NCBI GenBank assembly: GCA_944376035.1
Contig: CALWBJ010000065.1
Location: 1-5,829, forward strand
DNA: 5,829 nt
Direction of reading: 5' to 3'
Origin: an uncultured Clostridia bacterium
Lineage (GTDB): Bacteria > Bacillota > Clostridia > Christensenellales > Borkfalkiaceae
Shown here: positions 5,785 through 5,829 of the stretch, in pieces
Layout of the letters: every line of letters starts with the position of its first letter
How positions within the stretch are numbered: position 1 is the stretch's first letter
The notes under the pieces: generated by a model
What the model was told of the DNA's origin: nothing
Databases searched by the model: none
The model's input: the letters and a program-made list of their open reading frames with translations, nothing else
Translations under genes and position numbers: made by a program

Positions 5785-5829
5785 TGGAGCTGGTGACTGG
5801 AATCGAACCCGCAACCTGCTGATTACAAA
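5785..5829 (-). tRNA. tRNA-Thr (anticodon TGT), 3' part; 5' end outside window
   Basis: The minus strand shows the anticodon loop TTTGTAA (complement of 5823-5829) with anticodon TGT (5825-5827), the 3' anticodon strand TCAGC, variable loop AGGTT, a T arm GCGGG-TTCGATT-CCAGT, the acceptor 3' strand CACCAGC, discriminator T and encoded CCA (5785-5787). The 5' half (acceptor, D arm, first anticodon strand) lies beyond base 5829. The T stem has one G-A mismatch in its middle and a G-T pair at its base. Gene order on the minus strand is tRNA-Thr then tRNA-Tyr. Confidence 0.93.

Overview
The window is AT-rich DNA with strong GGAG-type ribosome binding sites, a near-perfect sigma-A promoter, a YtrA-type GntR/ABC cassette and tRNAs with encoded CCA ends. 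Together these suggest a low-GC Firmicute, probably an anaerobic gut- or rumen-type Clostridia member living on carbohydrates. This is inference from gene content; no species marker is present.

Left part (1-650): the 3' end of a plus-strand gene for a probable beta-propeller glycosidase-like protein, closed by a strong intrinsic terminator. A consensus promoter follows, with a 10-bp-arm inverted repeat lying across its -10 box.

Centre (651-2474): a compact three-gene plus-strand operon. It encodes a short GntR regulator of the YtrA subfamily, an ABC transporter ATPase and an ABC-2-type membrane protein. The genes are 4 bp apart and then overlap by an ATGA. The regulator probably represses its own operon through the inverted repeat until a cell-envelope or drug-type signal is sensed. 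A GC-rich bidirectional terminator then separates the operon from a convergent gene.

Right-centre (2636-4723, minus): a 695-residue cytoplasmic alpha-L-rhamnosidase-like (GH78) enzyme that keeps all four catalytic acidic residues but lacks the usual C-terminal sandwich domain. Upstream of it, on the same strand, is a short decayed coding fragment (4834-5068) broken by a one-base frameshift. It could be the tail of another sugar-active protein.

Right end (5069-5829): no credible protein gene. It holds an AT-rich spacer, a 14-bp perfect inverted repeat, a dense cluster of mutually complementary segments that looks like an undescribed structured RNA (about 5353-5526, probably minus), and a minus-strand tRNA pair: Thr(TGT), cut by the window edge, then Tyr(GTA) with its terminator. 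The terminator hairpin and ACCA end of tRNA-Tyr are repeated, diverged, at the 3' end of the candidate RNA. This duplication, with the structured RNA between the copies, is the most unusual thing in the window.
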